Shown in pieces: positions 11,757 to 21,563 of a stretch of 64,000 nt of DNA. Below the pieces are notes generated by a model that ran no database searches, was not told the DNA's origin, and worked only from the letters and a program-made list of their open reading frames with translations. The stretch is from an uncultured Erythrobacter sp. (GTDB lineage Bacteria > Pseudomonadota > Alphaproteobacteria > Sphingomonadales > Sphingomonadaceae). Within the stretch, counting starts at the first letter, position 1; each line of letters starts with the position of its first letter. The stretch lies in NCBI GenBank assembly GCA_947501005.1, contig CANMTU010000001.1, forward strand, positions 310,001-374,000, read 5' to 3'. The position numbers were made by a program, and so were the translations under genes.

Positions 11757-13181
11757 ATGAACTTCGTGAAATACCTCTCGACCGGATCGATCGCCGCCTT
11801 GATGGCGACCGCGCCTGCACTGGCGCTGGCGCAGAACGCCCCGCCGGAAAACCTGCTGCCGATGCGGGACATTCCCAAGACCGCGCCCCAGCGCGATGGC
11901 GACGAGCCGCAGGCGGCGGAACGGGCGAAGGACGTGAAGGAAGCGTTCGGCGATTTCGCCGTCCAGCAGGGCGAGGTGGTGCAGGAAATCCCCTCGCTGG
12001 TCGGCGAATGGAGCGTGCCGCAGGCGGAGAAGCTGCTCGCCTATATCCCGTCCGTAAAGGCGGAAGGGCTGAACCCGGCGGACTACGACACCGGTCTGCG
12101 CGCCGCGATCGCCGCCGGCGAGGGCCCGGCGCTGAACGAAGTCGCCAGCCGGGTGTTCGTCTGGCTGGTCGAAGATCTGCGCGACGGGCGCACTCCGATG
12201 GAAGCGCGCAAGCAATGGTTCGTGGTCGACCCCGATCCCGACCGCCTGCCGAGCCACGTCCTGCTCGAAGAGGCGCTGGCCAGCGGCGACATCGCCGGCA
12301 CGCTCAATCGCCTGATGCCGGTCCATTCCGACTATGCCCGGCTGAAGGCGCAGCTCGCCACCGCGAAGGATGCGGGCAAACGCAAGCTCATCCGCGCCAA
12401 CATGGACCGGTGGCGCTGGCTGCCGCAGGATCTCGGGCGCCAGTATCTCCTGACCAACGTGCCCGAAATGCAGCTGCGTCTCACGGTGGGCGAGAAGATC
12501 ATCAAGAGCTACCGCACCGTGGTCGGCAAGCCGGGCCGCACCGCGACCCCGCAGCTGGCCGAAATGGTCGAGGCGGTGATCTTCAACCCGACCTGGACGG
12601 TGCCGCAATCGATCGTGAAGGGCGAGGGGCTGGGCAACAAGGTGCTGGGCAATCCCGGCTGGGCGCGCGCGGCGGGCTACAAGGCGACCAAGGGCGAGAA
12701 CGGCTGGATCACCGTGGTGCAGCAGCCCGGGCCGACCAACTCGCTCGGCCTAATGAAGCTCGACATGCCCAACGAACACGCGATCTTCCTCCACGACACG
12801 CCGAGCCGCAACCTGTTCGCGCAGGAGAACCGCGCGCTGAGCCATGGCTGCATCCGTGTGGAAGGCGCGCGCGAGCTTGCCATGACCATGTCGATGCTGG
12901 GCAATGCAAGCAGCCGCGACGAGATCCCGGCGATCCAGGAAGAGGTCTCGCAGATCACGGCGAGCGGGGAGTACACCCGCTATCCGATGGAAAAGCAGTG
13001 GCCAGTCTACATCACCTATTTTACCATGGGCACCGATGTGGATGGCCAGATGCGCAGCTTCACCGACGTCTACGACCGCGACGCCCCGGTGCTCGCCGCG
13101 CTCGACGCCCCCCGCCAGACCGACCGCGCCCGCGAGACGAGCGAGGAAGTGGTCGAGATCATCGACGACATGCAGACCTGA
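11757..13181 (+). CDS. L,D-transpeptidase, YcbB/LdtD type
   Basis: Periplasmic enzyme predicted to form 3-3 peptidoglycan cross-links. It has 474 residues with a signal peptide ending LALAQ. An N-terminal region of the YcbB scaffold type (about 80-240) is followed by the YkuD catalytic domain (about 235-400). The active-site motif HGCIRVEG places the catalytic cysteine at residue 365, with the upstream histidine in AIFLHDTPS. Two ATGs are close together (11751, 11757); the AGGTGG ribosome site is better spaced for 11757. The long in-frame extension upstream overlaps the DMT gene start and is rejected. A second, unrelated L,D-transpeptidase-like gene lies 500 bases downstream on the other strand. 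Confidence 0.9.
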   Translation: MNFVKYLSTGSIAALMATAPALALAQNAPPENLLPMRDIPKTAPQRDGDEPQAAERAKDVKEAFGDFAVQQGEVVQEIPSLVGEWSVPQAEKLLAYIPSVKAEGLNPADYDTGLRAAIAAGEGPALNEVASRVFVWLVEDLRDGRTPMEARKQWFVVDPDPDRLPSHVLLEEALASGDIAGTLNRLMPVHSDYARLKAQLATAKDAGKRKLIRANMDRWRWLPQDLGRQYLLTNVPEMQLRLTVGEKIIKSYRTVVGKPGRTATPQLAEMVEAVIFNPTWTVPQSIVKGEGLGNKVLGNPGWARAAGYKATKGENGWITVVQQPGPTNSLGLMKLDMPNEHAIFLHDTPSRNLFAQENRALSHGCIRVEGARELAMTMSMLGNASSRDEIPAIQEEVSQITASGEYTRYPMEKQWPVYITYFTMGTDVDGQMRSFTDVYDRDAPVLAALDAPRQTDRARETSEEVVEIIDDMQT

Positions 13182-13185
13182 GGAG

Positions 13186-13680
13186 CTAGCCGAAGAGTTC
13201 GGCTTCGGCTCGCATTGCGATCACATTGCGGCGGTAGAGATAGCCTGCGGGAAGGGCGAAGCACGCGACCATCAGGAATGCGCCTCAGGGAAAGCCGCTT
13301 TCGTAGGATGGGTCGAGGATCGATTCGCTGACCGCGAATGCGGCGGCAAGCAGGGCATCGAGAGCTGCTACGCCCAGCGCGGCGAAATGAGCGATATGTC
13401 GCCCCAGCAAGGCAGCCATGGGTAAGCCACAGAGCAACAGGTAGAACGCGACGACAATCGACCCCCCAGTGACCGCGGTCGCGATCATGATGCCAGCCGC
13501 CACGATAATCAGCAGCAATTCGAGAAGAGCGAAGTCCAGGACCGGACGTTCCAGCAGCGAGATGATCGCGCAATTGGCGACCACGCCGATCGCTGCCGCC
13601 GCTATGCTGGCCGGAACGATCGCGCCGAGAAGTGCACCCAGACCGAAACTGCCTTCGGATCCGGGCGGTACACCAATCAG
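13186..13680 (-). pseudogene. Decayed small membrane-protein gene
   Basis: On the minus strand one frame reads as a continuous hydrophobic protein from about 13680 to 13189. It runs from IGVPPGSEGSFGLGALLG through four strongly hydrophobic segments to a natural-looking tail, YLYRRNVIAMRAEAELFG, before TAG at 13186-13188. An in-frame TGA interrupts it at 13285-13287, after DPSYESGFP. No ATG, GTG or TTG start exists near the 5' end, where the frame abuts the stop of the upstream transpeptidase-like gene. The only possible start is a GTG at 13584 without a ribosome site. The simplest reading is a gene inactivated by a nonsense change and loss of its start. A 99-residue product from 13584 to 13285 is the alternative. 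Confidence 0.45.
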
Positions 13681-14387
13681 TACACGCCTGGATTGGTCCG
13701 CTCGAACGTCCCGCCGCCCTCACGCCGCAGCAGGTCGGTCTGCGCTCGTGGCGGTTCCACGATGCTGCCGTCCTCCGCCAGCCCGAGGCTTTCGGCATAG
13801 ATCAGCCGCCCGCCCGACAGGTCGATCAGCGCGCGGTCGAACTGTTCCGGCCCCATGGCGAGGCAGCCGTTGGAACGCCCGAGGCGGCCCCAGCGCGACA
13901 CATGCTCTGGCCGGGCATAATCGGCCTGATGCATCACGATGGCGCGGGGCATGGCGTTGGAGTTGGTGGGGTCGAGCCCATCCATCCGGATCGAGGTGCC
14001 GTAACGCCCGACATACCAGCTGCGCGTCATATACGCGCCGCGGCTGGTGCATTCGGACCCCTCGATGTTCGAATACCGGTCGAGCCAGCCGTCATGCCCC
14101 GGATCGGAGCCGGTGCCGTGGGTGACGTGGAAGCTGCGCACCCGCTCGTTCGCCATGTCGACGAAATGGAAGCGCTGGTTCGCGCTGTGAAGGCCGAAAT
14201 CGGCGATGCCGACGATGTCCCGCTTCCAGATACCGCCGCCCGCGCGCGCCAGCTGCTCGCGCGCGATCTCGATCAGGCGCCGGTCGCGCTGCGCGGTCGG
14301 GTTCGCCTGCGCAAAGACCCTGCCGGGGACGAGGGTGCCAGCAGCGCTGAGGGCGAGCGAGGATTTGAGAAGGTCGCGACGGTTCAT
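13677..14387 (-). CDS. Murein L,D-transpeptidase catalytic-domain protein, Tat-exported
   Basis: 236-residue exported protein of the second YkuD-like family. The N-terminus MNRRDLLKSSLALSAAG is a twin-arginine-type signal. The catalytic region includes IVMHQADYARPEHVSRWGR and RLGRSNGCLAMGPEQF, with the SNGC cysteine in the active-site position and a histidine upstream. It probably acts on periplasmic peptidoglycan peptides. Its start overlaps the stop of the deacetylase-like gene (ATGA), so the two are co-translated. It differs in fold class from the YcbB-type enzyme at 11.8-13.2 kb, so the two are not recent duplicates. Confidence 0.85.
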   Translation of the reverse strand: MNRRDLLKSSLALSAAGTLVPGRVFAQANPTAQRDRRLIEIAREQLARAGGGIWKRDIVGIADFGLHSANQRFHFVDMANERVRSFHVTHGTGSDPGHDGWLDRYSNIEGSECTSRGAYMTRSWYVGRYGTSIRMDGLDPTNSNAMPRAIVMHQADYARPEHVSRWGRLGRSNGCLAMGPEQFDRALIDLSGGRLIYAESLGLAEDGSIVEPPRAQTDLLRREGGGTFERTNPGVY

Positions 14388-15304
14388 TTGGCCACTGCCC
14401 TAGCACGAAATTTGCTGACGGTGGATGAATGGGCGAACGCCGCATTCGCCGTCGCGCAGGCGATCATCGAACGGGCGTGCCGTTCGGCCACGGGGCGCGG
14501 GTCCTTGCCGTACCCCCCGCCAAGCGCGCTGGCGACCGGCAGGCCGCGCCCCCGGATCGCATCGATCACGTAGCGGTCGCGGGCGGCGATGCCGTCATCG
14601 GTCAGGGCAAGGCGGCCGAGCTTGTCGTCACGGTGCACGTCCACCCCGGCCTGGTAGAACACGAAATCCGGCGCGAAGCCGTCGAGGATGTCCGGCAAAT
14701 TGCGGACCAAAGCCTCGAGATAGCCGTCGTCGTCCATGCCGTCCGCCAGCGCCACGTCGCGGGTGGAGCGGGCCTTGCGCACCGGGAAGTTCTTTTCCGC
14801 ATGCAGCGAGAGGGTGAAGATGTCGTCCCGCCCCGCAGTCAGGCTCGCCGTTCCATCGCCCTGATGGACGTCGCAATCGACGATCAGCACCCGCCCTGCA
14901 TCGCCTTGCGCGATCAGGCGGTTGGCGTTCACCGCGAGGTCGTTGAACACGCAATAGCCCGCCCCGGTATCGTGCAGCGCATGGTGGCTGCCCGCCGCGC
15001 TGTTGGCGGCATAGCCATGCTCCATCGCCAGTCGAGCGGCCAGCCACGTGCCGCCATTGGTGTGCCGCACCCGGTCGCGGATGCGCGGCGTCACCGGAAA
15101 GCCGATCCGCCGCTCCTTCTCGCGCGGGACGGCGGCGGCGAACACTTCCTCGACATAGGCGGGATCGTGCACCGCCTCGAGCCATTCGCGCGGGCAGGGC
15201 GGCGGGGCGTGTTCGGTGAGGGGGTAGCCGCTTTCACGCAGGGCGACCATCACCAGCATGTACTTGTCGAACCGGAACGTGCCGCGTTCGGGCGGCGGCG
15301 CCAT
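14384..15304 (-). CDS. Histone deacetylase-like (acetoin utilisation/HDAC) hydrolase
   Basis: Zinc-dependent deacetylase of the class II HDAC superfamily, probably acting on a small molecule or acyl-lysine. The 306 residues show the family's ordered motifs: SHHALHDTGAGYCVFNDLAV with the catalytic histidines, VLIVDCDVHQGDGTA with metal-binding Asp and His, YQAGVDVHRDDKLG with the third metal ligand, and a Gly-rich ALGGGYG. The annotated ATG at 15304 is not fully satisfying. The frame upstream continues with LHVVHHVDY, which resembles the family's true N-terminus, but has only CTG or GTT near the ispG stop; a CTG start at 15334 is possible. It lies directly downstream of ispG. Confidence 0.88.
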   Translation of the reverse strand: MAPPPERGTFRFDKYMLVMVALRESGYPLTEHAPPPCPREWLEAVHDPAYVEEVFAAAVPREKERRIGFPVTPRIRDRVRHTNGGTWLAARLAMEHGYAANSAAGSHHALHDTGAGYCVFNDLAVNANRLIAQGDAGRVLIVDCDVHQGDGTASLTAGRDDIFTLSLHAEKNFPVRKARSTRDVALADGMDDDGYLEALVRNLPDILDGFAPDFVFYQAGVDVHRDDKLGRLALTDDGIAARDRYVIDAIRGRGLPVASALGGGYGKDPRPVAERHARSMIACATANAAFAHSSTVSKFRARAVAK

Positions 15305-15337
15305 GTAATCGACGTGGTGGACGACGTGAAGCAGAAC

Positions 15338-16486
15338 CTATTCCGCCGCCTCGGCCGGGGCCGCGTGGGGATCGAACGCGGTCGCTTCGCCGGCTTCGAT
15401 CGCGGCGGCCTTGTCTTCCACCAGCCGCACGATGTGGTCGAGCATCGCCTCGCTCTCGATATGGTGGTTCTTCACGCCCGAGAGGTAGACCATGTGCTTG
15501 CCGCCGCCGCCGCCGGTGAGGCCGATGTCCGTCTCGCGCGCCTCGCCCGGGCCATTGACGACGCAGCCGAGGACCGAGAGGCTCATCGGCGTCTTGATGT
15601 GTTCCAGCCGTTGCTCTAGCGCCTCGACCGTGCGGATCACGTCGAAGCCCTGGCGCGAACATGACGGGCAGGAGACGACGCGCACGCCGCGGGTGCGCAG
15701 GCCGAGCGCCTTGAGCATTTCGAACCCGACTTTCACCTCCTGCTCCGGCTCGGCGGAGAGGGAAACGCGGATCGTGTCGCCGATGCCGGCCCACAGCAGA
15801 CCGCCCATGCCGATGGAGGATTTGACGGTGCCGCCGATCAATCCGCCCGCCTCGGTAATGCCGAGGTGGAGCGGGCAATCGACCGTTTCCGCCAGCGCAT
15901 GGTAAGCCGCGACGGCGAGGAACACGTCGCTGGCCTTCACCGCCACCTTGTATTCGTGGAAGTCGTGATCCTGCAGCAGCTTGATATGGTCGAGCGCGCT
16001 TTCGAGCAGCGCCTCGGGGCAGGGCTCGCCGTATTTTTCCAGCAGATGCCGTTCCAGGCTGCCGGCATTCACCCCGATGCGGATCGCGCAGCCATTGGCC
16101 TTGGCGGCGCGCACGACTTCGGCGACGCGCGCGCTATTGCCGATATTGCCAGGGTTGATGCGCAGGCAGGCCGCGCCCTTGTCCGCCGCCTCAAGCGCGC
16201 GTTTGTAGTGGAAGTGAATGTCCGCCACGATCGGCACGTTCGCCGCCGACGTGATCTTGTCGAAATTCGCCGTCGCCTCTTCCGTCGGGCAGGAGACGCG
16301 GATGATGTCGGCCCCCACTTCCTCGCAGCGGCGGATCTGGTCGATGGTCGCGCCGACATCTTCGGTGGGCGTGTTGGTCATCGTCTGCACGCTGATCGGG
16401 GCGTCCCCGCCGACGGGGACGTTGCCCACCATGATCTGGCGGGATTGACGGCGCTCGATCGTGCGCCACGGGCGAATGGAAGACAT
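15338..16486 (-). CDS. ispG: 4-hydroxy-3-methylbut-2-enyl-diphosphate synthase (IspG/GcpE)
   Basis: [4Fe-4S] enzyme of the MEP isoprenoid pathway that reduces and opens methylerythritol cyclodiphosphate to HMBPP. The protein has 382 residues. The N-terminal TIM-barrel signature [20 protein letters not shown] and the C-terminal iron-sulfur domain cysteines ([13 protein letters not shown] and [15 protein letters not shown]) are intact. The start [14 protein letters not shown] was chosen over the longer frame because it is where family similarity begins. Product IPP/DMAPP feeds quinones and the polyprenyl phosphate presumed to be used by the 31-35 kb operon. It is followed by the deacetylase-like gene. 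Confidence 0.96.
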   Translation of the reverse strand: MSSIRPWRTIERRQSRQIMVGNVPVGGDAPISVQTMTNTPTEDVGATIDQIRRCEEVGADIIRVSCPTEEATANFDKITSAANVPIVADIHFHYKRALEAADKGAACLRINPGNIGNSARVAEVVRAAKANGCAIRIGVNAGSLERHLLEKYGEPCPEALLESALDHIKLLQDHDFHEYKVAVKASDVFLAVAAYHALAETVDCPLHLGITEAGGLIGGTVKSSIGMGGLLWAGIGDTIRVSLSAEPEQEVKVGFEMLKALGLRTRGVRVVSCPSCSRQGFDVIRTVEALEQRLEHIKTPMSLSVLGCVVNGPGEARETDIGLTGGGGGKHMVYLSGVKNHHIESEAMLDHIVRLVEDKAAAIEAGEATAFDPHAAPAEAAE

Positions 16487-16550
16487 GGCGCCCGATATAG
16501 AGCAGCGCGTGTGAAGGGGCAATGACAGCGCGGCGCTCTTGCGGCATGGG

Positions 16551-17567
16551 ATGCGAATGACCGTAAAGCCTCTTACCGTGCCTTCCCCGCAAGACGATTG
16601 CCCGCTCCTGATCGGCCGCGTGCTCGATGGCACGGGCGGCGCGCGCCGGATCGAGTGGGACGAGGCGCAAGGCTGGTCGCCCGCGCATGAGGGCGAGGTG
16701 CTGTGGCTCCACCTGCTGCGCAGTTGCCCCGGGGTCGAGGAGTGGCTGCGTGATGCCTATGGCGTGCCCGAGCCGACTCGCGAATTGCTGGTGTCCGACC
16801 AGACGCGGCCGCGCGCCTTTCGCGAGAGCGGGGCGTTGGTCGCCACGCTGCGCGATCTCAATTTCAACCCCGGCGCGGAACCGGAAGACATGATCTCGAT
16901 GCAGCTGTGGTGCGACGGGGCGCACATCCTCACCTTCCGTCATGCCCCGCAGCAAAGCCCAAACGAGGTGCGCGAACTGCTCGACCGCGGCGCCGGGCCG
17001 GGCGATGCGGGCGCCATGATCACGCATATCGTCGAACTGATGATGGATCACCTCAGCCTGACCATCATCGACATCAATGATGCAATCGACGAACTGGAGG
17101 AAGACCGGAGCGGCACCGGGCTGGAGGAGCGGTCGCGCAAGATCGCGGAGATCCGGCGCGACTGCCTCGCGCTGCAACGCCACCTCTCGCCCCAGCACGA
17201 GGCGCTGGAGCAGATCGGGCGCGAGGCGCCGGACTGGTTCGAGAAGGACGACCGGCGCGAGATCATCGAATCGATCGCGCGCCTGCGCCGCCACCTCGAC
17301 GATATCAATATCAGCAAGGAAAGCGCGCTGGTGCTGCAGGACGAATTGCGCGCCCGTGCCCAGGCGGTCAGCCAGGAGGCGACCTACAAGCTGGGTGTGA
17401 TGGCCGGCGTGTTCCTGCCGCTCACCTTCTTCACCGGCCTTCTGGGCAGCAACGTCGCCGGGATACCTTGGGCGGAGGAACCGTGGGCCTTCTGGGGCGT
17501 GATCGCGGCTTGCGCGGCAATCACGCTTGGCATTCTGGCCGTTTTCTGGCGGCTGCGCTGGCTCTGA
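16551..17567 (+). CDS. zntB: CorA/ZntB-type metal ion channel
   Basis: Inner-membrane divalent-metal channel of the CorA superfamily, closest to ZntB. It has 338 residues: a large N-terminal cytoplasmic domain, a long helix region (about 180-280), and two C-terminal membrane segments (about 277-300 and 312-332). The loop between them carries [14 protein letters not shown], where ZntB proteins usually have GxN followed by a Gly-Ile-Pro type turn; here x is serine. Direction of zinc movement cannot be told from sequence. ATGs at 16551 and 16557 are both possible and no clear ribosome site separates them. It is divergent from ispG and convergent with the DUF885 gene, three bases apart. Confidence 0.85.
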   Translation: MRMTVKPLTVPSPQDDCPLLIGRVLDGTGGARRIEWDEAQGWSPAHEGEVLWLHLLRSCPGVEEWLRDAYGVPEPTRELLVSDQTRPRAFRESGALVATLRDLNFNPGAEPEDMISMQLWCDGAHILTFRHAPQQSPNEVRELLDRGAGPGDAGAMITHIVELMMDHLSLTIIDINDAIDELEEDRSGTGLEERSRKIAEIRRDCLALQRHLSPQHEALEQIGREAPDWFEKDDRREIIESIARLRRHLDDINISKESALVLQDELRARAQAVSQEATYKLGVMAGVFLPLTFFTGLLGSNVAGIPWAEEPWAFWGVIAACAAITLGILAVFWRLRWL

Positions 17568-17570
17568 GGG

Positions 17571-19352
17571 TCAGCCGCCGCTGCGCTGCGCGGGAATGAA
17601 TTCCTCGCGCACCGCCTGCGCAATGAGGTCGAGCGGGATGATCCCCTGGCTCAGCAGGAAATCGTTGAACGCCTTTTCCTCGAACCGGTCGCCCAGTGCA
17701 AGTTCGGTTTCCACCCGCAGATCGGTCAGCTTGCGGAAGCCGTAGTAATAGGCGCCCGCCTGCCCCGGCGCGTTGAATTGGTAGCGGTCGAGCTCCTGCT
17801 TGGTCATGCCGGGCGAGAGGCGCACGTCCTCGCGCAGCACCCGTTCCGCCTCGGCGCGGGTGATCAGGCCGAGATTGAGCGCCGGGTCGAGAAACGCCCG
17901 CGCCTCGCGCAGCAGACGCAGCTGCTGTGCGACGAACTGGCCTTCGATCGGTTCGTAAGGCAGCATCTCCGCCTCGGCATAGAGCGCCCAGCCTTCGACG
18001 TTCACGCTGTTGAAAGCATAGAGCAGCCGGGCGAGGCTTACGCCCTGCTTCACCAGCGCATCGAACTGCATCTCGTGGCCCGGCCGCGCCTCGTGCGCGC
18101 TCAGCGTCCAGGCGGCGGCGGCGTAGTTGAAATCGTCATAAGCATCCTCGGCGCTGGCGGTTGGGTTGCCGGTGGTGAGCACGAACACGCCCTGTTCGCC
18201 CGTATTGCCGACGAGGCGGGGCGGGCGCATGTGCGGGGCGGGCTGGGCCGCGCTCTCGGCCGTGGTGGCGACGCGCATCTGCAACTGCGTGTCGGGCACG
18301 GACACGATGTCGTTCGCCGCGATCTTCTCCTCGATCTGACGATTGATGTCGCGGTAGAACGCCTCGATCTTGTCGTTCGGGATCTTCTCCTGCTTCAGCC
18401 GGGTCATCACGGTGCCGTAATCGGTTTCGCTCCACCCGTGCTTTTCCGCGATCTGCGGAGCAAGCGCCTCCATCTGCGCGCGGGTTTCATAGAAGCCGCG
18501 CCGCGCCCGGCTCATCGCCTCGCGCGGGTCCATGTCGATGCCGACATTGCGCAAATTCAATGCGTAAAGCTCTTCCGGCAGCCGGGCTTCGGCGCGCGCG
18601 GCGGGCAGGACGGTGGTGCGGGTCCATTCGCCGTAATCGGCGAACTGCCGCTCCAGCGCATCGAGCGAGGGTTCGGCTCCGGCGATGTCGTATTTGGAGA
18701 ACAGGTCGCGCAGGCCGGCAACGAAGGTCGGCGTCTTGGTGATCGCCTCCTCCACCTCGACGCGGTACGGCCCCAGCTTGCCCTCGCCCCGGCTATCCTC
18801 GAAGCGCTGCTTCGCCTGTTCGGTATACGGCGTGCCGCCATCCGTCCCGGCATAGCTTTTCAGCAGGGCCAGCGCCGATCCGCGCCGGTTCTCCACCGTC
18901 TGGTCGGACAGGATGGCGCCGATCGTATAGAAGACCGTCTGCGGCAGATTGGCGAAGTCGAGCAGATATTGCTCGTTCAGCCGGGTCGACAGGATCGAGC
19001 GGTCGAGATTGTCGATCAGGATGGCGAGGTCCTGCTTGACGTAGGGGTTGCTCTCGCGCGCCATCGCCGCCTCGAATTCGGCCTTGAGCGCGGTCGCGCC
19101 GGCGAGATAGCGCGCGTTGCGATCGGCGGAGATGTCGAAGGTGCGGCCGTCATACTCCTCGTAACCCGACTGGCTGGCCCCTTCGGGAAAGAAGCCCGCC
19201 TCGAACGCGATCAGCTTCTTGGTATAGGCATTGCTGGTTTCGACCCAGTCGGGCTGCGCGGCCGGTGTGGCCTGCGCCGCAGCAGGGGCGGCGGGCAGGG
19301 CGATGGCAGGCATGGCGGCGGCAAGCGCGATGGTGGCGGCGAAACGTTTCAT
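17571..19352 (-). CDS. Exported DUF885-family protein (putative metallopeptidase-like)
   Basis: 593-residue protein with an N-terminal signal peptide (MKRFAATIALAAAMPAIALP, cleaved near PAAAQA), so predicted periplasmic. The body is a DUF885 domain. It includes the helical motif LSAHEARPGHEMQFDAL near residue 420, a variant of the HExxPGHH-like putative metal site of this family, and a conserved C-terminal YQFNAPGQAGAYYYGFRKL. The enzymatic activity of the family is not established; peptidase is the usual guess. The start has a GGGGA ribosome site. It is divergent from the isoaspartyl peptidase gene at 19.5 kb, and the two could both act in peptide salvage. Confidence 0.85.
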   Translation of the reverse strand: MKRFAATIALAAAMPAIALPAAPAAAQATPAAQPDWVETSNAYTKKLIAFEAGFFPEGASQSGYEEYDGRTFDISADRNARYLAGATALKAEFEAAMARESNPYVKQDLAILIDNLDRSILSTRLNEQYLLDFANLPQTVFYTIGAILSDQTVENRRGSALALLKSYAGTDGGTPYTEQAKQRFEDSRGEGKLGPYRVEVEEAITKTPTFVAGLRDLFSKYDIAGAEPSLDALERQFADYGEWTRTTVLPAARAEARLPEELYALNLRNVGIDMDPREAMSRARRGFYETRAQMEALAPQIAEKHGWSETDYGTVMTRLKQEKIPNDKIEAFYRDINRQIEEKIAANDIVSVPDTQLQMRVATTAESAAQPAPHMRPPRLVGNTGEQGVFVLTTGNPTASAEDAYDDFNYAAAAWTLSAHEARPGHEMQFDALVKQGVSLARLLYAFNSVNVEGWALYAEAEMLPYEPIEGQFVAQQLRLLREARAFLDPALNLGLITRAEAERVLREDVRLSPGMTKQELDRYQFNAPGQAGAYYYGFRKLTDLRVETELALGDRFEEKAFNDFLLSQGIIPLDLIAQAVREEFIPAQRSGG

Positions 19353-19506
19353 TGGGCGGTCCCCTGTGTGATCAGCGCCGTGCCTGAACCCGCGCCGCGC
19401 GATGTGCAAGCGCAAGCTGGACGAGGGGCGGACAGGATCGGACCGGCGGCGGTCGCGCGCCTCAGGAAACGGTTGGCATTCCCGCGCCCCCAAGGCACAA
19501 AGCGGC

Positions 19507-20529
19507 ATGCGAACGCTCCTCCTTCTCGCCGCCCTGTTCGGCGCCGCCACCGCCACCGCCACCACTGCCACCGCACAGGAACGCGCCATGCCGCCGACGG
19601 AACCGACCGGGCCGAAATGGTCGCTCGCCATTCACGGCGGGGCAGGCACCTTGACCCGCGACGACATGACGCCGGAACGCGAGGCGGAGTACCGCGCTGC
19701 CCTGCAGGCCGCGCTCGATGCGGGGGCGAAGGTGCTGGCCGATGGCGGCGCGGCGCTCGATGCGGTGCAGGCGGTTATCCTGCGGCTGGAGGACGATCCC
19801 AAATTCAATGCCGGGCGCGGCGCGGTGTTCACCTGGGATGGCGGCCACGAACTCGACGCCTCGATCATGGACGGGCGCGACCGGGCGGCGGGCGCGATCG
19901 CCGGCGTGACCGGCGTGCGCCACCCGATCCTGCTGGCGCGCAAGGTCATGGAGGAAAGCCCGCATGTCATGCTCGCCGGGCGCGGGGCCGAGGAATTCGC
20001 CGCCGAGCATGAGATCGAGACGATGCCGCCCGAATGGTTCGGCACCGACGCCCGGCGCGAGGCGTTGGAAAGGGTCAAGACCGAGCAGGTTTCCGCTCTC
20101 GATGTCGACATCAAGTTCGGCACGGTCGGCGCGGTGGCGCTCGATCAGACCGGCAACCTTGCCGCCGGCACCTCGACCGGCGGGATGACCGGCAAACGCT
20201 GGAGCCGGATCGGCGACGCGCCGGTCATCGGGGCCGGCACCTATGCCGACAACCGCGTCTGCGCCGTTTCCGCCACCGGCTGGGGCGAGTATTTCATCCG
20301 CGTCGGGGTGGCCAAGGCGATCTGCGACCGGGGGCTGCTGGCGGGCGAGGACATGCAGACCGCCAGCGACACCGTGATGGCCGAGGTCAAGGAACTGGGC
20401 GGGGATGGCGGGGTCATCGTCGTCGCGCCGGGCGGCGACGCAGTGTTCAGCTTCAACACCAGCGGCATGTATCGCGGCCGCGCCACCAGCGGCGGGGTCA
20501 ACGAAGTGGCGATCTACGCCGGGGAGTAG
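19507..20529 (+). CDS. Isoaspartyl peptidase/L-asparaginase (type 2, Ntn-hydrolase), exported
   Basis: Self-cleaving N-terminal-nucleophile hydrolase that removes isoaspartyl or beta-aspartyl residues and may hydrolyse asparagine. It has 340 residues with a signal peptide (LLLLAALFGAATATA). The N-terminal alpha-chain begins WSLAIHGGAGTL; the autocleavage site and nucleophile is T206 in FGTVGAVALD, followed by AAGTSTGGMTGKRWSRIGDAP, all family signatures. The start was placed at 19507 because the signal peptide begins there; the extension upstream is non-coding and overlaps the divergent promoter region. It converges with pheA across three bases. Confidence 0.92.
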   Translation: MRTLLLLAALFGAATATATTATAQERAMPPTEPTGPKWSLAIHGGAGTLTRDDMTPEREAEYRAALQAALDAGAKVLADGGAALDAVQAVILRLEDDPKFNAGRGAVFTWDGGHELDASIMDGRDRAAGAIAGVTGVRHPILLARKVMEESPHVMLAGRGAEEFAAEHEIETMPPEWFGTDARREALERVKTEQVSALDVDIKFGTVGAVALDQTGNLAAGTSTGGMTGKRWSRIGDAPVIGAGTYADNRVCAVSATGWGEYFIRVGVAKAICDRGLLAGEDMQTASDTVMAEVKELGGDGGVIVVAPGGDAVFSFNTSGMYRGRATSGGVNEVAIYAGE

Positions 20530-20532
20530 CCC

Positions 20533-21426
20533 TCAGCCGCGCTTGCGCGATTGGAGGTAACTGCCGAGCAATCGCACCTCGTTGGTCTGGAACGCCAGTT
20601 CCTCCAGCGCGGCATCGACGCGCGGATCGCCCGGCGCGCCTTCGATATCGGCGTAGAACATGGTCGCCGCGAAACTCGCGCCCTTCTGGTAGCTTTCCAG
20701 CTTGGTCATGTTGACGCCGTTGGTCGCAAAACAGCCCAGCGCCTTGTAGAGCGCGGCGGGGATGTTCTTCACCTCGAACACCAGCGTGGTCATCCGGTCG
20801 CCGGCATCGAGCGTGGCCGGATCGCGCGCTGCGTTCGCCAGCACGACGAAGCGGGTCGTGTTGTCGTGCGCGTCCTCAACCTCGCGTTCGACGATTTCGA
20901 GACCGTAGAGATCGGCGGCGAGCGGCGGGGCGATCGCGGCCAGCGCCGGATCGCCGGTTTCGGCCACGAACGCCGCCGCGCCCGCCGTGTCGGCATGGCT
21001 GAGGCCGGGAATGCCGCGCGCCTTGAGGAACAGGCGCGACTGGCCGAGCGCCTGGGGATGGCTGTAGGCCGCGCGGAACGGCCCCGGCCCCGTGGCCATC
21101 AGGGCGTGGGTGATGCGCATGAAATGCTCGGCCACGATGGCGAGCCCGCTTTCGGGAAGCAGGAAATGGATGTCCGCCACCCGGCCGTGCTGCGAATTCT
21201 CGATCGGGATCATCGCGCAGCCCGCCCGGCCCTGCTTAACCGCGTCCAGCGCATCGTCGAACGAGACGCACGGCAGGGGCAGCGCCTCGGGCGCGAACTG
21301 CATTGCGGCCTGGTGCGAATTCGACCCCGGCGCACCGCCGAAGGAGATCGCCAGCTCCGGGCACGAGGAAGCCGTCTCGCGCATGGCTTCGACAAGGATG
21401 GCGGCGGGTCTGGCGAAGGTCTGCAT
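20533..21426 (-). CDS. pheA: Prephenate dehydratase
   Basis: Monofunctional enzyme that decarboxylates and dehydrates prephenate to phenylpyruvate on the way to phenylalanine. It has 297 residues. The catalytic domain (about 25-205) carries FGGAPGSNSHQAA, VAIPIENS-like MIPIENSQHGRV and the essential Thr in DNTTRFVVL; the C-terminal ACT domain (about 212-290, TTLVFEVKNIPAALYKAL and NMTKLESY) should bind phenylalanine for feedback inhibition. There is no chorismate mutase domain. It is divergent from the cytochrome c gene across 137 bases. The downstream partner enzyme could be the aromatic aminotransferase at 45.5 kb. Confidence 0.95.
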   Translation of the reverse strand: MQTFARPAAILVEAMRETASSCPELAISFGGAPGSNSHQAAMQFAPEALPLPCVSFDDALDAVKQGRAGCAMIPIENSQHGRVADIHFLLPESGLAIVAEHFMRITHALMATGPGPFRAAYSHPQALGQSRLFLKARGIPGLSHADTAGAAAFVAETGDPALAAIAPPLAADLYGLEIVEREVEDAHDNTTRFVVLANAARDPATLDAGDRMTTLVFEVKNIPAALYKALGCFATNGVNMTKLESYQKGASFAATMFYADIEGAPGDPRVDAALEELAFQTNEVRLLGSYLQSRKRG

Positions 21427-21563
21427 GGGACGCTGCGCCTGCTAGGGCGCGGCGGGCGGAGGGGCAAGGCCAAACGGTGCGGCACCCTCTTGCGCGCGTC
21501 GCCGCCCTTGCCTAGAGCCGCCGCACGCATGCGCACAATCGGATTCTCGCAGGTAACTTCCTA

